A DNA stretch of 64,000 bases from Apostichopus japonicus (GCF_037975245.1 NC_092576.1:28197611-28261610), one strand, 5' to 3'. Shown: positions 35,046 to 52,220, numbered from the stretch's first letter. The notes: generated by a model from the sequence alone, not told the origin. Numbers and translations: made by a program.

Positions 35046-35975
35046 ATCTCAGTACGTTACATAAAAAGCGCCAACAAAAGTAGGGAATTAACAGAACATC
35101 AATATATTAATATGACAGTAGAATGAGAACTGAACTAAAAGCACTTAATGGTTTCAGATATTCCGTGATTACTGTACTTGATGTAGCTCTAGTTGGAATG
35201 GAAGTTATAAAGGTTATAGCTTATGATTAAATTTTGGGGGATAGGAAACAATCAAATTAAGTATGAATTAAGATAACATATATTATTTTAGACCGGAAAG
35301 AATAATACATCACTTAAAATATATTTGAATGTAATGTGTGTAGTGTTTTTGAAAATGGCAGAAATATCCTACCAAAAAATTATGAAAAGAATAACATGTA
35401 ACTTTGTTCACTATTGGCTTTTACTTTTTCTTACCAAGTAAAGTTAATAATGAAATACTTAATGTTTTAAAATTTTACTCATGACGAAATATTTATTTCA
35501 AATATATTGACCTCGAATATTCCTTTCATTGTTTGACATCTTAAAAGGTGGGACTGGGGAGGAACATGTTGATTTGAAAAAAAAAGTAGCGATGAAAAAA
35601 ATTATAGCATCTTATAAAAGATTGATTTATTAAGGAAGTCATATTAATGAAAAAGACTTCAGGATATTGACAACACTTGCAGTAATTAATGTAGACGCAC
35701 CGACAAACATGTATTGGCTCAAAACCTAGTCAGGTGAGCTTTTGCATGTTTGCGGTTATCCTCAATGCTTTAAGAATAGGCAAATTGCCTTAGCAGAAGA
35801 ATCTCCGATGTGATTTGCTTGGTTTACTGATAGATGCTTTACCCCGTAATGAAAGATTAGACAGAATGTATCGAAATATTCCTTAATACACTTAAATATA
35901 GGAGAATTAGAAACATTATTAGTGCTAAAAGTTCCTTCTAAACTATCCATGAAAATTATAGAATAAAAGACTCAC

Positions 35976-36100
35976 CAGTATCTTTTCTTTGACTTGTTCC
36001 CTGGCTCTTCACAGCAGTGGTTCCTGCGCTGTAATGAACTGTCTCAATTGTTCTCGGGTCCATAAATCCCAAAACTGTATCGGTTCCGTCGGTCCTTTCT
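35976..36100 (-). pseudogene. NHL gene coiled-coil exon, broken (P1)
   Basis: Aligns with exon 51400-51225 of P2 (GPTEPIQFWDLWTRE and RAREQVKEKIL) and keeps the donor CTG/GTGAGT at 35976. A TGA at 36009-36011 replaces an Arg codon, and the 5' third is lost. Confidence 0.75.
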
Positions 36101-36573
36101 GTCAAGGCTCCTTTTTCAATTCTTTAAAGAAAAAGTGGTTTGAAGAGGATCTAGAGGTCAATTTCCCCAACGACTTCAAACGATTAAAATACAATTTGAT
36201 TCAACCATTGGTGTCATTACTTAAACTTTCTGTGAGCTTAAAGAAATTAAATGGGAGATGACAAACGTTTGATGGACATTGGCTCAGAATTGAGACGATC
36301 ATTACTTGTCACCTCGAGTAACATTCCCCTCACTATACTCAAATCATGTTCGATACATTACGGTATGTGTGTAATTGTGCATGTTTGATGCCCTTTTAGT
36401 GAACAGTGTTGTATGTCATAGATTATGTGATACTATAAACCACACCCTTTTCATTTGCAATGTTCTATATGCGTAAACGTCCCGAGTTGTAATGGTAAAT
36501 ACATGACTTATTTGACATTTTGACAATATGTGAATCGTTAATGAAAATACATTTTGGTCCAATGTTGACATAC

Positions 36574-36678
36574 CATTGCTCATATATTCTTCTGGGGATA
36601 TTGGTTTGTATTTGGAGAACTTTGGGCGTACAGCAGGTGGCAAACAAATTCAAAAAGGTGTTTTTTCTTCTTCCAACG
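36574..36678 (-). pseudogene. NHL gene membrane exon, deleted and frameshifted (P1)
   Basis: The acceptor (CAATCGTAG then CGTTGGAAGAAG) and the donor (ATG/GTATGTC) of the P2 exon are both recognisable, but only 105 bases remain of 312. A one-base loss shortly after the acceptor shifts the frame into TGA. The membrane segment is gone. Confidence 0.7.
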
Positions 36679-37895
36679 CTACGATTGAAAAAGGAATCTT
36701 CGACAACAGTCTATTTTATAAAGTCTGGGATGCATTTGTGAACAGGTCAGAGAAACAGTTCAGAGATGTTGCTAGGGTATTGTGATTGTGGAGGGCGGGT
36801 GGAGGATCATAATTTCTACTGGGTGGATTCTTAAGGATGTGTGCCATACCGCAAGTTCGATATTTGCAGCATAACACTAGTGGGTTGTCAATTCTTTATA
36901 CTGTACCTGCTAAACCGGCTACTGAGTAATACGCTATTGTGCTTAGCAGAACGTCAATTAACCATATTCAACTTTATTATGGGTTGTACAAGGAGAAAGA
37001 TAATTGAAATGTCGAATTTCCTGAAACTTTTTAAAACTGTAAGCCCAAAATTTAAACTGTTAGATAAAGCCTACTATTATTGACTCATAAATCAGAATTA
37101 TCCTGCCATCAGCTTCAATTATTTTAAGATGCTGCATTGATACTTTTTTGTAACTTTCATGTTTTTGAACACCGACTTTCCATCTTTTGAAGATCCCGGC
37201 CAATTATTGGGGGTAAAACTGCTTCACATTTGTTCTAACTGTAGGATACTCAGTCATTGACAAGTAGTCCTACAACTTTCATAGAGTTTTCCTCCTACTG
37301 CATGGCAAGTGACTTGCTAAGACAGTATGATCTTTCCTTGGAAAAATTAAGTGTTTTCAATTTAGCACGAAAAATTAGATATCATTATACAAGGTATCTT
37401 TTGAACTGGAAATACTTTAGATGCTGCGGATACTGACAGCAATTATCATTTGCCTCGATGTTTAACTTGACGGAATAAATCTAGCGAGGATCTGGTTAGA
37501 TTGATCTTGGTAGACGAAGCTACGCGAAATACTACTCTGGCCCAAATTAGGTTATTATTCCTGCGTTGCGTTTAGTCTGCCCACTACACATGGCGTTGAT
37601 ACAAATGTGATTCAGAGATTTGAAGTTTTTTAACTTGAAAGAACCGCGTGTAGTTCTTTTACCAAACGGTAGACGATTGGACGTTTTTCAACAAATTTCA
37701 ACATACTCATGAAGCAAATTGTGTATCGATAATAATGTGGAAACTCAAACAGTTCAAACGAAACACATTGCTCACTATTTAACTAGTTTCACTAAATGCA
37801 ATTGTTTGGTCTGTTCTTTTATAAATTATGAATTTGGATTGTGAACTGTTATCTCCAGTGTCAATGGTGTCTGATAATTAATCAGATTATAGATC

Positions 37896-41510
<3,615 letters not shown>

Positions 41511-42246
41511 AAAGTTTTCATATCATATTGAGATTGACGGTTCGCCAAATGTAAATATTCTAATATAATGGCTTATTTGTTATAACCTCTTATTTCGTTA
41601 TCATACTAGTAAGGTATGCGTACTATTATTGGCCATGAAGATTGTAGTTATGACTTTGGACTGTGGACCTTTGTCTCGAGTTTCAGTAGTTTCGATTTAA
41701 TGCTATAAGATTACAATGGACGCAGCAATGTATTGACAAAACTATATGATATAAGTCAATGGTTAGTACAGTCAGTCACACACAATGTAGGCAATACCTA
41801 CTAAATATTTATAATTTCACAGTAAAGTAATATTCATATTCAGGTCAAATGCTCAACTGAAAGTTTTTTTTTTTTTAATAAAAATAACAAATTAAATTTA
41901 TCTTTATGTCTTTAATTTTGAAAACAAATCTTTACAACTTTCTAATATTGCAATTTGTTTTTGCAATTCATGTTTGTGCAGTTCATATTTGGTTTGTCCA
42001 AAATATCATGAAATGTGGAAGAAAATAATATCGAACATTTTTCATATCATACTGTGATTAACGGTGTGCAAAATACAATGATTCTACCAAAATTGCCACA
42101 ATTTTGCAAAAATGATAATTGTTTCTCTTACTTTCTCTGTAACAGGTACCTGTCTAAATCCGTTAAAACGTTATTATAATAAAAAGCGAATACCGCATAA
42201 CAGCTGTACGGCCATGATATGCCTTGTGCGGCGAGGAACAGGCCGT

Positions 42247-45200
42247 TCATTAAAAAAAAAACGAACGGGGGGTGCTCCAATTAGCGAGAGGAGACACCCC
42301 TCAGGGAAATGGGACCTACACCCAGTTTCGAGCTACTGTGGTGAACCACGAAGAATGTATTCTACACTTGTAATTTGTAATAGAAAAAATTAGCTTTCGT
42401 CTTTAATTTTATAATGGGACTGTTAAAACTTTCAAAATTACACTGTAAGTAAGCAACATTGTACCTCGTCACTCTGTACAGTCGCATATTGCAGTGCGTT
42501 TGAATGGTCGGATATTTCTTAGTTATTTCAGATCAACGAGGTATGACTCCGGCCTAGCAACACTTCTACCTGTCTCATGCTATTTTAATAGACTTATTGC
42601 TGGTCAGTAGTAACACAAATGGTTTTATCAAATGTCAATACACGATAATGCAAGATATTTTTTAAATACATTTACTACGTATAGGTCTATAGAACTCCTG
42701 TGTCACAGAACAAAAGGTAATATTGAAAATTATTAAGACTTCTCATGATTTCTGCTCTTTAACCTATACCGGTGCTTTGAGTTCTTTCAAGTTTCAGCCC
42801 ACGATGGTTCTTAATTACATGATTAGCATGTCTCTTTATTGTGTTGTTTAGTATGACGTAAAAATAAAATAAAACTAACCTGATCGGCTTCTGAATAGTC
42901 GATAGATGCTATCGTTGTGCACCGTTTGCCTCATTGCGACTTGTACTATATTGTAAAGATCTTATTGCGCATATTAACAACCGTACACATAGTCTATATA
43001 TAACATACACAATTCATACATGTCATTTAGTACAATGGTTACTTCTGGTTGAAATGTTATAAAACTATGAAATATGTTAGTTAATTAGACAAATAGTATT
43101 CCCTACATTTCCATAGGCTAAATTTTAATCATTCAAAACTCCAGTCAATTCATACTACAATTGCGCTGTTTTAACCGTATCATCCCATCACTACACTATG
43201 ATAGACAAAGGAGCTGATACTTAAAGCAGCTAAACAAATTGGCATACCATCCATTTAATGTTAACAATCGAAATAGAATATTTGATTGGTCTGGAATACA
43301 TTAAGTGGTTAGAAAATACTTACCTTTTTGCCAAGATGTAAACATATCAATAGTTTACCAATTCCGGGTGGCATGAATGGACAACAGTGACGTAAGTGAA
43401 GATTCTGTTGAAACAAAATTCTGCAACTACCTCAGCAAACGAAACTTCGTTATCATTATAATAAGACTCCGCCCACAAGTTCGTCGGACGAATCGCAAAA
43501 GCGTTAAAATGGAGGCGAAAACAAATCTTTTTCGGGCTAATACTTAATTATTTTAGTACGCAAACAATAATTTAGTTCCAGTTAAGTCGAAGAGACAGTC
43601 ATTTAGAGAAATGTGATGTCAAAGTTAGCACATTCTCTCTGACCATATACGCGATGCATAAAAGCTCATAAACGTACACGTTACTGTGTGACGTCAATCA
43701 GCGGAGTGTACCGCGAACGGGAAATACATAACAATGGACTTTCCATGTACTAATCGTTAGAAGTGAACCATTGTTTTTAACTTCACTCCTCCAATAAACA
43801 TGCATCAGCATGAGAAAGAATGGTTGTTAGAATTGTTCACACGTTTGTTAACTCATTTTGGGTAGCAATTCTTCAATTATAAATAATTTATGGTTAAAAA
43901 AGCAGATACACAAGCGAACGGAACCCTACGAACAAAAAGCGCCGAAAAATTCCAGATACTAGTTTCAACAGTTTAAAATGGGAAAACTTGTACCGTTAAT
44001 TAGTACAATATAAGTGTATAGTGACATGTCGTTGGTTCTACTAAAGAAAACAAAGTCAAGCACGGCCTATTGTGTAACACTGTACAACCTCTCTTTTTTA
44101 TAACATGACTTTTGTTTCCTGCACCTATTGAATAAATCACGGCTGGAGATAAACAATTGAGTATGTACAATAGAAAAAAGTGGCAATTGTGGCTAATAAC
44201 GATAGGCATATATATATAAAAGAATAGGGAGACTACTTTTCGAGGGCTTCTGCGTAGATTATACTGCTATGAGTGTTTGCCTGCAGACGGTGGGAAACCC
44301 CTTACAAAATTATTCCAAACCTGTGAAATTTTTCATCCGTTTGATCAATTGGAAACATAAAGAAACTTAAATTGACGTTTTCTGAAGTGTTTTTGCTACC
44401 TCCTACTACACAATTTGTTGGCATTTTGATAATAACAGTATGATAGAGAGTCATATTGTCCTAGTGTTAGTGCTGAAGTAAATAGCTTGATCGAAAGTTT
44501 CCCTCAACCGACTTCGCAAAGATACGTCACGGGGTGACCTTCAGTCACGTGAGCGCTTATGAATTTTTGAGAAAAGAGCAAATTCCTTGTTCAAAAGTTG
44601 TGACAAAATTGTGAAGATAATTCAAATCAGAGGAAGAAACATTTTGGTCCGGTTTTAAAAATCTGAAATGAAAAATTCCCAGGATTATTTCATCTAAGTA
44701 ATCATGGTTTCTCGAGATAACCTGTAGAAGACGAATTAATATATTTACCGCCGTCTTCAAACCCATCAACAGCTGGACAACTTTCTGTCACAAACCCGTG
44801 TTCTTCTCACAGGCTTCTATCACTGGTGGATTTGATAAGTAGTTTCCCAAAACAATCGATGTAACTTAATACGTTATCAAACATCATAATGCTTCTCTTT
44901 CTTATCTTTTACGTATATTTTTTGTGCCCAGACATTCTGCTTCATACGCTGGAAATCAATCTTATGGATTGATTTCACCTCGTCACCAGCCATGTCATAT
45001 ACATTTATAATGTTGCATATCATTATAAAAATCTCATTTTCCAGCGGAAGTACATCGTGAGGTTGCTTAGTGCCGATTATTTTGTGTACATACTGGAGCA
45101 GTATGATCATCTTGGAGCGTCGCATCGATGTCAAAATATGAAGACGTTCAGTTTCTAAGAAGTTCAAGAGAGAAGGCAAAGACGTCTTCCAGAAACGTAA

Positions 45201-45258
45201 TCCTCTTCGAGCTATTCTCCAGAAAGGTATCACATTTTCTGAGGAGGGAAACTAATTA
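42247..45258 (+). repeat. Q2: truncated, diverged copy of Q
   Basis: Homologous to 1-3520, with many substitutions and with segments missing: about 1580-1830 and about 2565-2875 of Q1 have no counterpart. Homology to Q stops at 45258, where P2 begins abruptly. No gene is visible apart from the NHL relic. Confidence 0.9.
44877..45090 (-). pseudogene. Decayed NHL-propeller fragment in Q2
   Basis: The minus strand reads TKQPHDVLPLENEIFI and VYDMAGDEVKSIHKIDFQ, parallel to the fragments in Q1 and Q3 and to the start of the P2 propeller. It ends shortly after and has no further blades. Confidence 0.65.
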
Positions 45259-47592
45259 AAATGTGATTGAGGTGATCGACTGTCTCACTTGGTTGAGGTG
45301 CTCTACTGTTTCATGTGTTTGTGATGTTCCTTGTTACTTGACGGAACGTGTCGTCTGTCTAACGCATGATCATAGTTTTGATGACAAGATTAGACAAAAT
45401 CAGTTTGCCTGAAATGGTATTAGGTTTGCTAATGCTTATTGTTAACATATGATGCTTTTATTTTTCATCTGATCTCCCATTAGCATTTTCCCTTACTGTC
45501 GCTTTTCTTTCCTTAATGGAATATGAATAAAAAACCGAAAGAAAACATTTTTTATTTCTCGACGGTTACTTTAAGCTAACGCGTGAAAAGGATTCATATT
45601 TAACGACTAAAATTGAATGAGGAAGTACCGGGCTTACCCCCATCATTAACACATCAGGAGCACAAAGGTTTTGAACATCAACAAATAATGAAGAGGGCGT
45701 ACTCTCAATTTCGCATGACAGCAGCAAGACGGAGAAAGACAAGTCAATGGACAGTCGCTATAATGAATGTACATTATGGATTAATACCATGTGCGCGTAA
45801 AATTGATTAGTGATTTGCAAATACTGCCATACAGAAATGTAGAAAGTATGGTACGTTTTAACAACTCTTCTTTGTTATGCAGAAACGCGTAGAATGATGT
45901 CAATTGACTGCTGCCATCGGTTCATGACATATCTGGATTGAGCTTGTGCCTTAATTCATTCTTTGGAATAAAGGCAAATTGTAAACATACCGTTTATATA
46001 CTAATCGATATGTTCATCGCTAAAGATACTGCACATACATATAGCTACACGGGATACATTTTTTATGGTATTATATGATTGTTCATGTAATTCTCTAGGT
46101 GAAAGTCTCAAACGATTTGTGCAAAGAAATTCACCTGATCCCTTCATCAAGCTATTCAATATATCTGTATTCAACTGACACACGTTGTAGAGTCAGTTTT
46201 CATTTGTATGATTTAAACAAAGGGAAACGATTACTAGCAGTATATAGATATACACACACACACACATAATGGAATGGACAGAGTTCAACTTTACAGGCAA
46301 AGTTCAACATCCCTATGTTACAAGACAATAACGAAATATTGAGTTCCATCTTTTATTAAACGGAAGATATATATGTATGTATATGCAAATATATATATAT
46401 ATATAGATATATATATATATATATATACATACATATATATATACATACATGCATACATATATATATACATATATATATATTTATATATATATATATTTAT
46501 ATATATATATATATATATATGTATCTAGGCGTGTGTGTATTTGTATTCAATTTTGTAGTATGCATATGTGTTTATACATGTATTGTGGGTGGTGGGGTAA
46601 GGTGGGTGTGTTATACGTATTGGGTTGGTGTGTGGGTAGATATAAGTGTTACGGTTTTCTTGTATTGTTCTCTATATTTACTTATGGGAGCGCTCTACTA
46701 GATAAGCCCTCTGGTATTTTTGTAGTGCTACCTTTTACAATTTTCCCTGTTGTTGATATGTTTTGTCACTTAGTTTACTTCTTTGTATTCATATTGTGTA
46801 GAAACAAATAAATGAAACAAAAGAAGCTGAAAAGTATTAAAGGATGACACGGTTGAATAGTATTTATTAGGTTTCTATTGAGATTAAGGAAGCCAATTAT
46901 TTTTTTCCATGAGTAAATTATACAATCAAAGAAAGCTAATAAAACAGAAAAGGGAGACCGAGGAAAATCCTTCTAGATATATTACGTATTATTTTACAAG
47001 TATTCTTGACATAGGCCTATGAGAGTGTCAAACAATCCCGTTCTATCTTATGCGACTATTCATTACATGAAATCATGAAAGAAAGAAAGAAATCCAAGAT
47101 GTGAAGACATAAGTCGGTTGGCTTTTATTATTGAATAATATTAATATATTACCTCACGACGAAAATTAAGTGTAAAACTATTGTTGTACTGGATAACTAT
47201 AATTATTGAATATACAAATATGAATGTACAGTAACCATTACCACAGAAGATAAAATTCGGTAACTTAGAATTAAACAACTTTTATACAACTGATATATCG
47301 AACTGAATTACAAATAATATCACCCAAAGAAAAGAACAAATATCATTTTCATAGTATTTTAAAATAAAATAGGTACTTAATCAAGTACTATTACAATAGG
47401 AATCTTTGTGGTAATTTAAAGGGTAAATGACGCAGTTTCCTTAAGAGACGTTGTGCAGTAACATAATTCAATTAATGGAGAGAATGTTACTGTATACTTC
47501 AAATTGTGTTTATGTGCACAATGAAATCCGTTAAGATAATCCTTTTAAATACATTCTTGTTAACGTGTTTTACGTTGTATTTAATGTTTTAA

Positions 47593-48226
47593 AGCAGCAT
47601 TTCGCGTTTTGTCGCCGTTTTCCACTTTTTGACAAGTTCATCGAGTTTATATATATATATATATATATATATCACAAAACAGCAAACTAAGATATTAGCC
47701 AAGTTTTTCCCTGCCAAAAGCGTTAATTGGCGAATAATTAAGGACATTTGCAGATAATGAGAAAGTGTCGTCCGACAATTTACACATTTAATATTAACCG
47801 CATACAGTTTCCCCAACCCACCAGTTTGAATTAAACCAATCAGAGATGCAGGTTTAGTTATGAGCGGTTGCAAAAATAGATTCAAAACGTCGAGTTGGTA
47901 ACTTGGTACAACCATTGAGCTGGACTCTTAACAGCTCCCTGGTACAACTGCCATAGACAATCTACACAAATCAAGCATGGTGTTGTATTACGTATTGGCC
48001 AATGACGTTCGTAGCTTTTAAATATTCATATTATGGGCGAAGTTTATTTGGATTGCAACAGAAAATATCTCGAGAAAAACAAAGTTGAAAGTTGTTAATT
48101 TTTCGACTTTAATGTCGACAGTTTTGAAGTAAGATTTGAATAGATAAGCTAGTTATGTATGTTGTTATGGCATCGTGGAATCAGTGAGGTTGAGATAAAC
48201 CATAGTAAAGGACGCCAAATTCTGCT
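47593..48226. mobile_element. TTAA-flanked MITE-like DNA element, 634 bp
   Basis: The ends are imperfect inverted repeats: AGCAGCATTTCGCG at 47593-47606 against AGCAGAATTTGGCG read inward from 48226. TTAA stands directly outside both ends (47589-47592 and 48227-48230). P1 has the uninterrupted site at about 32893 (ATGTTAAACCTTAATTTGC). No transposase is encoded. The TTAA target is typical of piggyBac and Kolobok families, but the ends do not settle which. An AT dinucleotide run lies inside at about 47647-47672. Confidence 0.85.
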
Positions 48227-49008
48227 TTAACTTAATTTGCTCACCGATCTATTACTACCGAATATTATCTGTCTGATTTGTGTCAAGAGAGAACACTGTA
48301 ACGTCCGGATATATACTAATGGCGTTAAACTCAAGCGTTAAAGTCTCAATACGTGTTTGCTGATGAATTTCGGAAAACAAACTTCCCGAAGCAGATTCAA
48401 TGGTTCTTTTTCTAAATTTACTTTGACCAGGTGGGTTTAATTGAGAAAAACTGTCGTAATCGAAAGAAAGAAATTTATTTTCTGTTGCCCTCATGGCGCG
48501 AACGATTTACCGTAAAATGACTGCAACCGCCCATATCAGCATGTTCATTACACAAATGTAACCTATATATATATATATACTCTTATCGTTCACATTTTTT
48601 ACTCAGTTTCACGGAGGAAACGTCTGCAAACACCTATTTATTCCTTACAATGGACGGAAATGACACAATTTCGCAAGCTTCATCAGTAAGACCAAAATAA
48701 AGATACTATTCAAGAGAACGGACCTAACACAGGCTAGCCACGAAACTGTGAAAGTAATTCCTATGCTTTAACAATACAGAGATATTCTATTGGCGCATGA
48801 ACTGTTGGGCGGGGCTTGCACATTTTGATTGCAGTTTGTAGAATCTACGGTTTCGTTAAAAAATCTGGTGAATTTCATTCAGTTTTGATTCAATGTATAT
48901 CGACAGATAACTAAATAAAAATACATCTAGTGATAGCTCATATTAATTTACTTCCGGTGACGTTATGCGAAGAACCGTGAAGTCGGTATAAAATACGTTA
49001 CATAGAGT

Positions 49009-49892
49009 CTACGCAGGTTTTATCGTTACACAATTGTTTCCAGCATTTACTATCATTAAATATGCGTCCTCTGCACACCGATAGTAATGCAACCCACGAA
49101 CAAAATTCAAGGACTTACTTCCGCTAAAGTAACCACCGACTGGACTTTCTTCCACCATGAATGGATCTAACACATCTTTGTTGTATTTAACAATACATTC
49201 GTATTGATAACTGTAACCAGGGGATCTAAGAGCGGCGTAGATGTTCCCATTCTTATCTACATCAATCCCTCTGCAATGCACAATGCGACCGCCTGGTAAA
49301 TCTGTTTTAATCACAGAAGTGGGACGTTGAAAATCTGAAGAATATATATATATTGCTTTATTATTGAAGTCTGAAATAACAAACTCACCTAACGGGCTCT
49401 TTTTGATATACCAAGGATCACCCAGTTGGTTGTGACCAGCCTGTCTAATGTACTTACCATCACTTTCAAAAATGGCTACTACGGCATCACCAATTTTCCT
49501 ACCGGACAGAACATAGATTTGTTTTGTCTCTCCGCATGCAGTTATACCCGCAGGCTCCGTTAAGTGATCCTTGCCAAAACTCGTTATATAGTTCAAATTA
49601 TGGTCAAACACCATGATACATTTCGTATTTTTATCTGTCACGTATAGTGTTGTGCCAAGAAATACAGCGGCAAACGGCTTAAAACCATCACGGTGGAAGA
49701 CCCTCTTTTCTTTACCGCTCATGTCGTATACACGGATCCAGCCGTCCATCAATACGAAAATTTCATTTTTCAATGTCAATACGTCATGTGGCTGGTTTAT
49801 TCCCGTCAATCCGGTGATAGTAGGAGCTTCCGCCAGCATCTGAGCCGAATCATACCTATTATCCGCTTTCTGGTTGAGATGTGATTCCTGCC
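49009..49892 (-). CDS. NHL-type beta-propeller protein, terminal exon (P2)
   Basis: A strong acceptor (TTTTTACAG) precedes an exon beginning GG CAG GAA TCA, open for about 293 codons to the stop at 49009. The sequence has six or so propeller-blade-like repeats: NQPHDVLTLKNEIFV with RVYDMSGK, TTLYVTDKNTKCIMVFD, EPAGITACGETKQIYVLSG with AIFESDGKYIR, GEFVISDFNNKAIYIYSSDF, CRGIDVDKNGNIYAALRS, and a final FVRGLHYYRCAEDAYLMIVN. This resembles the C-terminal NHL propellers of TRIM2/3/71-type proteins, which bind protein or RNA. No RING or B-box is visible nearby. Internal ATGs exist, but the frame extends upstream to the acceptor, so the start lies in an earlier exon. The P1 counterpart is broken. 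Confidence 0.75.
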
Positions 49893-50159
49893 CTGTAAAA
49901 ACAAAAAGAAAAGTGAAATAGAACTGTTTCGAATATTTGTTTCTCTGAACATGGTGAACAGGACAGACTGATGACCGGTTTTTACCGAAACAATTGTTCT
50001 GTTCATATCATATACAAAACTGTGCATACATTAGAGAAGTAAACGCTAAAACTAAACTTTTGCTTCGTCCTGATAACAACAGGTTTACATGTTAAACGAA
50101 AGCAAAGAACCTAACAATATATAAGGATGTCGTTTACTGGTACTTGTTCACGGTAAAGT

Positions 50160-50270
50160 CAGTCTTCCGTTTGTTTCTCAATACCGAATAATTGAACTTC
50201 AGGACATACTCACTATGGGTATGTCCTGAAATTTGCGCATATTGCGTGCGTACCAAACGGAAGCACATTA
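50160..50270. repeat. Foldback element in the NHL gene intron (P2)
   Basis: Nested inverted repeats: CTTCCGTTTG pairs with CAAACGGAAG, and TTCAGGACATAC pairs with GTATGTCCTGAA exactly. It could be a MITE relic or a structured intronic RNA. Confidence 0.65.
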
Positions 50271-51224
50271 TCTCCGTACGTTACATGAAAAGCGCCAACA
50301 AAAGTAGGGAATTGACAGAACATCAATATATTAATATGACAGTAGAATGAGAACTGAACTAAAAGCACTTAATGGTTTTCAGATATTCCGTGATTCCTGT
50401 ACTTGATGTAACTCCAGTTGGAATGGAAGTTATAAAGGTTATAGCTTATGATTAAATTTTGGGGGATAGGAAACAATCAAATTAAGTATGAATTAAGATA
50501 ACATATATTATTCTTAGACCGGAAAGAATAATACATCACATAAAATATATTTGAATGTAATGAGTGTAGTGTTTTGTGGAAAATTGCAGAAATACCTCAC
50601 CAAAGAAATATGAAAACAATAACATTTTTATTTGTTCACTTATGGCTTTTACTTTTTCTTACCAAGTGAAATTAATAATGAAACACTTTTATCTTTACAA
50701 TTTACTCATGACGAAATATTTATTTGTATATATATATAAATATTTACCTCGAATCTTCCCATCGGTATTCGTTTCGTTGTTTGCAGTTTGACATCTCAAA
50801 AGGTAAGACTGGGAAGAAATATGTTGATTTTACAAATAAAGTAGCGATGGCAAAATAGATTAGCATATGCTGGAAGATTGATTCATATTAAGTCATATTA
50901 ATGAAAAAGACATCAGGATATTAACAACCTTTACTTGTAATAATGTAGACGCACCGACAAACATACGGTGGGTCAAAACCTAGTCAGGTGAGCTTACGCA
51001 TGTTATCTTTAATGATTTAAGAAGAGGCAAATTGCTTTAGCAAAATAATCTCCGGTGTAATTTGCTTGGTTTGATGATGGCGATGCGTTACTCCGTAATG
51101 AACGATTAAACAGAATGTATCAAAATCTTCCTTAATACACTTAAATATAGGAGAATTGGAAACGTTCATAGTGCTAAAAGTGGCTTTCAACCTATTTATG
51201 AAAATGATTGAATTAAAGACTCAC

Positions 51225-51400
51225 CAGTATCTTTTCTTTCACCTGTTCCCTTGCTTTTCGTAGCAGTGGTTCCTGCTTTTTAATGAACTGTCTCAAGTCA
51301 CCTCGGGTCCATACTTCCCAAAACTGTATCGGTTCTGTCGGTCCTCCTTTCATAAATTCATTTATTTGTACTTCTTCATCTCTTAAGGCTCTTCTCAAGT
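51225..51400 (-). CDS. NHL-propeller gene, coiled-coil exon (P2)
   Basis: A 176-base exon with acceptor TTTTCTTTCAAG and donor CTG/GTGAGT. The preceding exon ends with one base of a split codon, and its G plus AC here gives Asp, so the two exons join in frame. The product is highly charged (LRRALRDEEVQINEFMKG, then KKQEPLLRKAREQVKEK), as expected for a helical or coiled-coil linker. It ends in phase 0, while the terminal exon at 49892 needs one carried-over base. Either a small exon lies between 51224 and 49893 or another donor is used. Confidence 0.65.
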
Positions 51401-51908
51401 CTTGAAAGAAAATGTGGTTTTAAGAGAATCTTGAGGTCAATTTGCCCAACTAAATAGTTAAACCTTGTGTTAACGGGATATTGACAAGTGAAAACCTATC
51501 TAAAAGACTTCGAACGATTTAAATATAATTTGATTCAACCATTGGTGTCATTACTTAAACTTTCTCTGAGCTTAAAGAAATCAAATGGGAGAAGACAAAC
51601 GTTCAATGGAAATGGCCGAGAAATGAGTCCATTATTACCCTGTCACCTCGAATAACGTTCCCCTCACTATGCTGAAATCATGGTCTATACATTACAGCAT
51701 GTGTGTATTTGTGCATTTTCGATGCCTTTTCAGTAACAGTAATGATGTATGTCATAGATTATACGATACTATACACCACACCTTTTCATTTGCAATATTC
51801 TATATGCGTAAACGTCCCGGGTTGTAATACTAAATACATGACTTATTTGACATTTTGATAAAATGTGAATCATTAATGAAAATACATTTTGGTCCAATGT
51901 TGACATAC

Positions 51909-52220
51909 CAATGTCCATCTCTGCTGCTGGAATCTTGGCCTGTACGTCTCTGTTTATCTGCAGCGCATCTTGTGAACGTCTTCGAAGCTCATGGAATCTT
52001 TTTTCTACCGACTGATGCGGGTCTACATAGTACACAACATTTTGGTACGCTGTATTGGCATAGGTGACATAACTTAACATCGAGGCCATGATTCCGTATA
52101 GGGATGAGAAAATTCCTGACAATTTGTACAAAATATATTTGATTATTGTCAAAAAAGAGTCAATCGTATCAGGTGGCAGTATTTTCTTCAAAAAGAGGTG
52201 TTTCTTTTCTTCTTCCAACG
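51909..52220 (-). CDS. NHL-propeller gene, membrane-segment exon (P2)
   Basis: A 312-base exon bounded by an acceptor before CGTTGGAAGAAG and the donor ATTG/GTATGT. The acceptor is conserved as TCGTAG in P1. It encodes LEEEKKHLFLKKILP, a hydrophobic stretch (about residues 25-50, IIKYILYKLSGIFSSLYGIM) and a charged helix (VEKRFHELRRRSQDALQINR). The order membrane segment, coiled coil, propeller is therefore suggested. No initiator ATG is present, so at least one 5' exon is missing from this annotation. Confidence 0.6.

Noticed and set aside
47589-47915. 108-codon minus-strand open frame
   Set aside because: It lies almost wholly inside the TTAA-flanked MITE and spans its AT dinucleotide run.
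48255-48494. 79-codon minus-strand open frame starting with ATG
   Set aside because: The P1 counterpart is frameshifted and stops early, and no splice signal or domain supports it.
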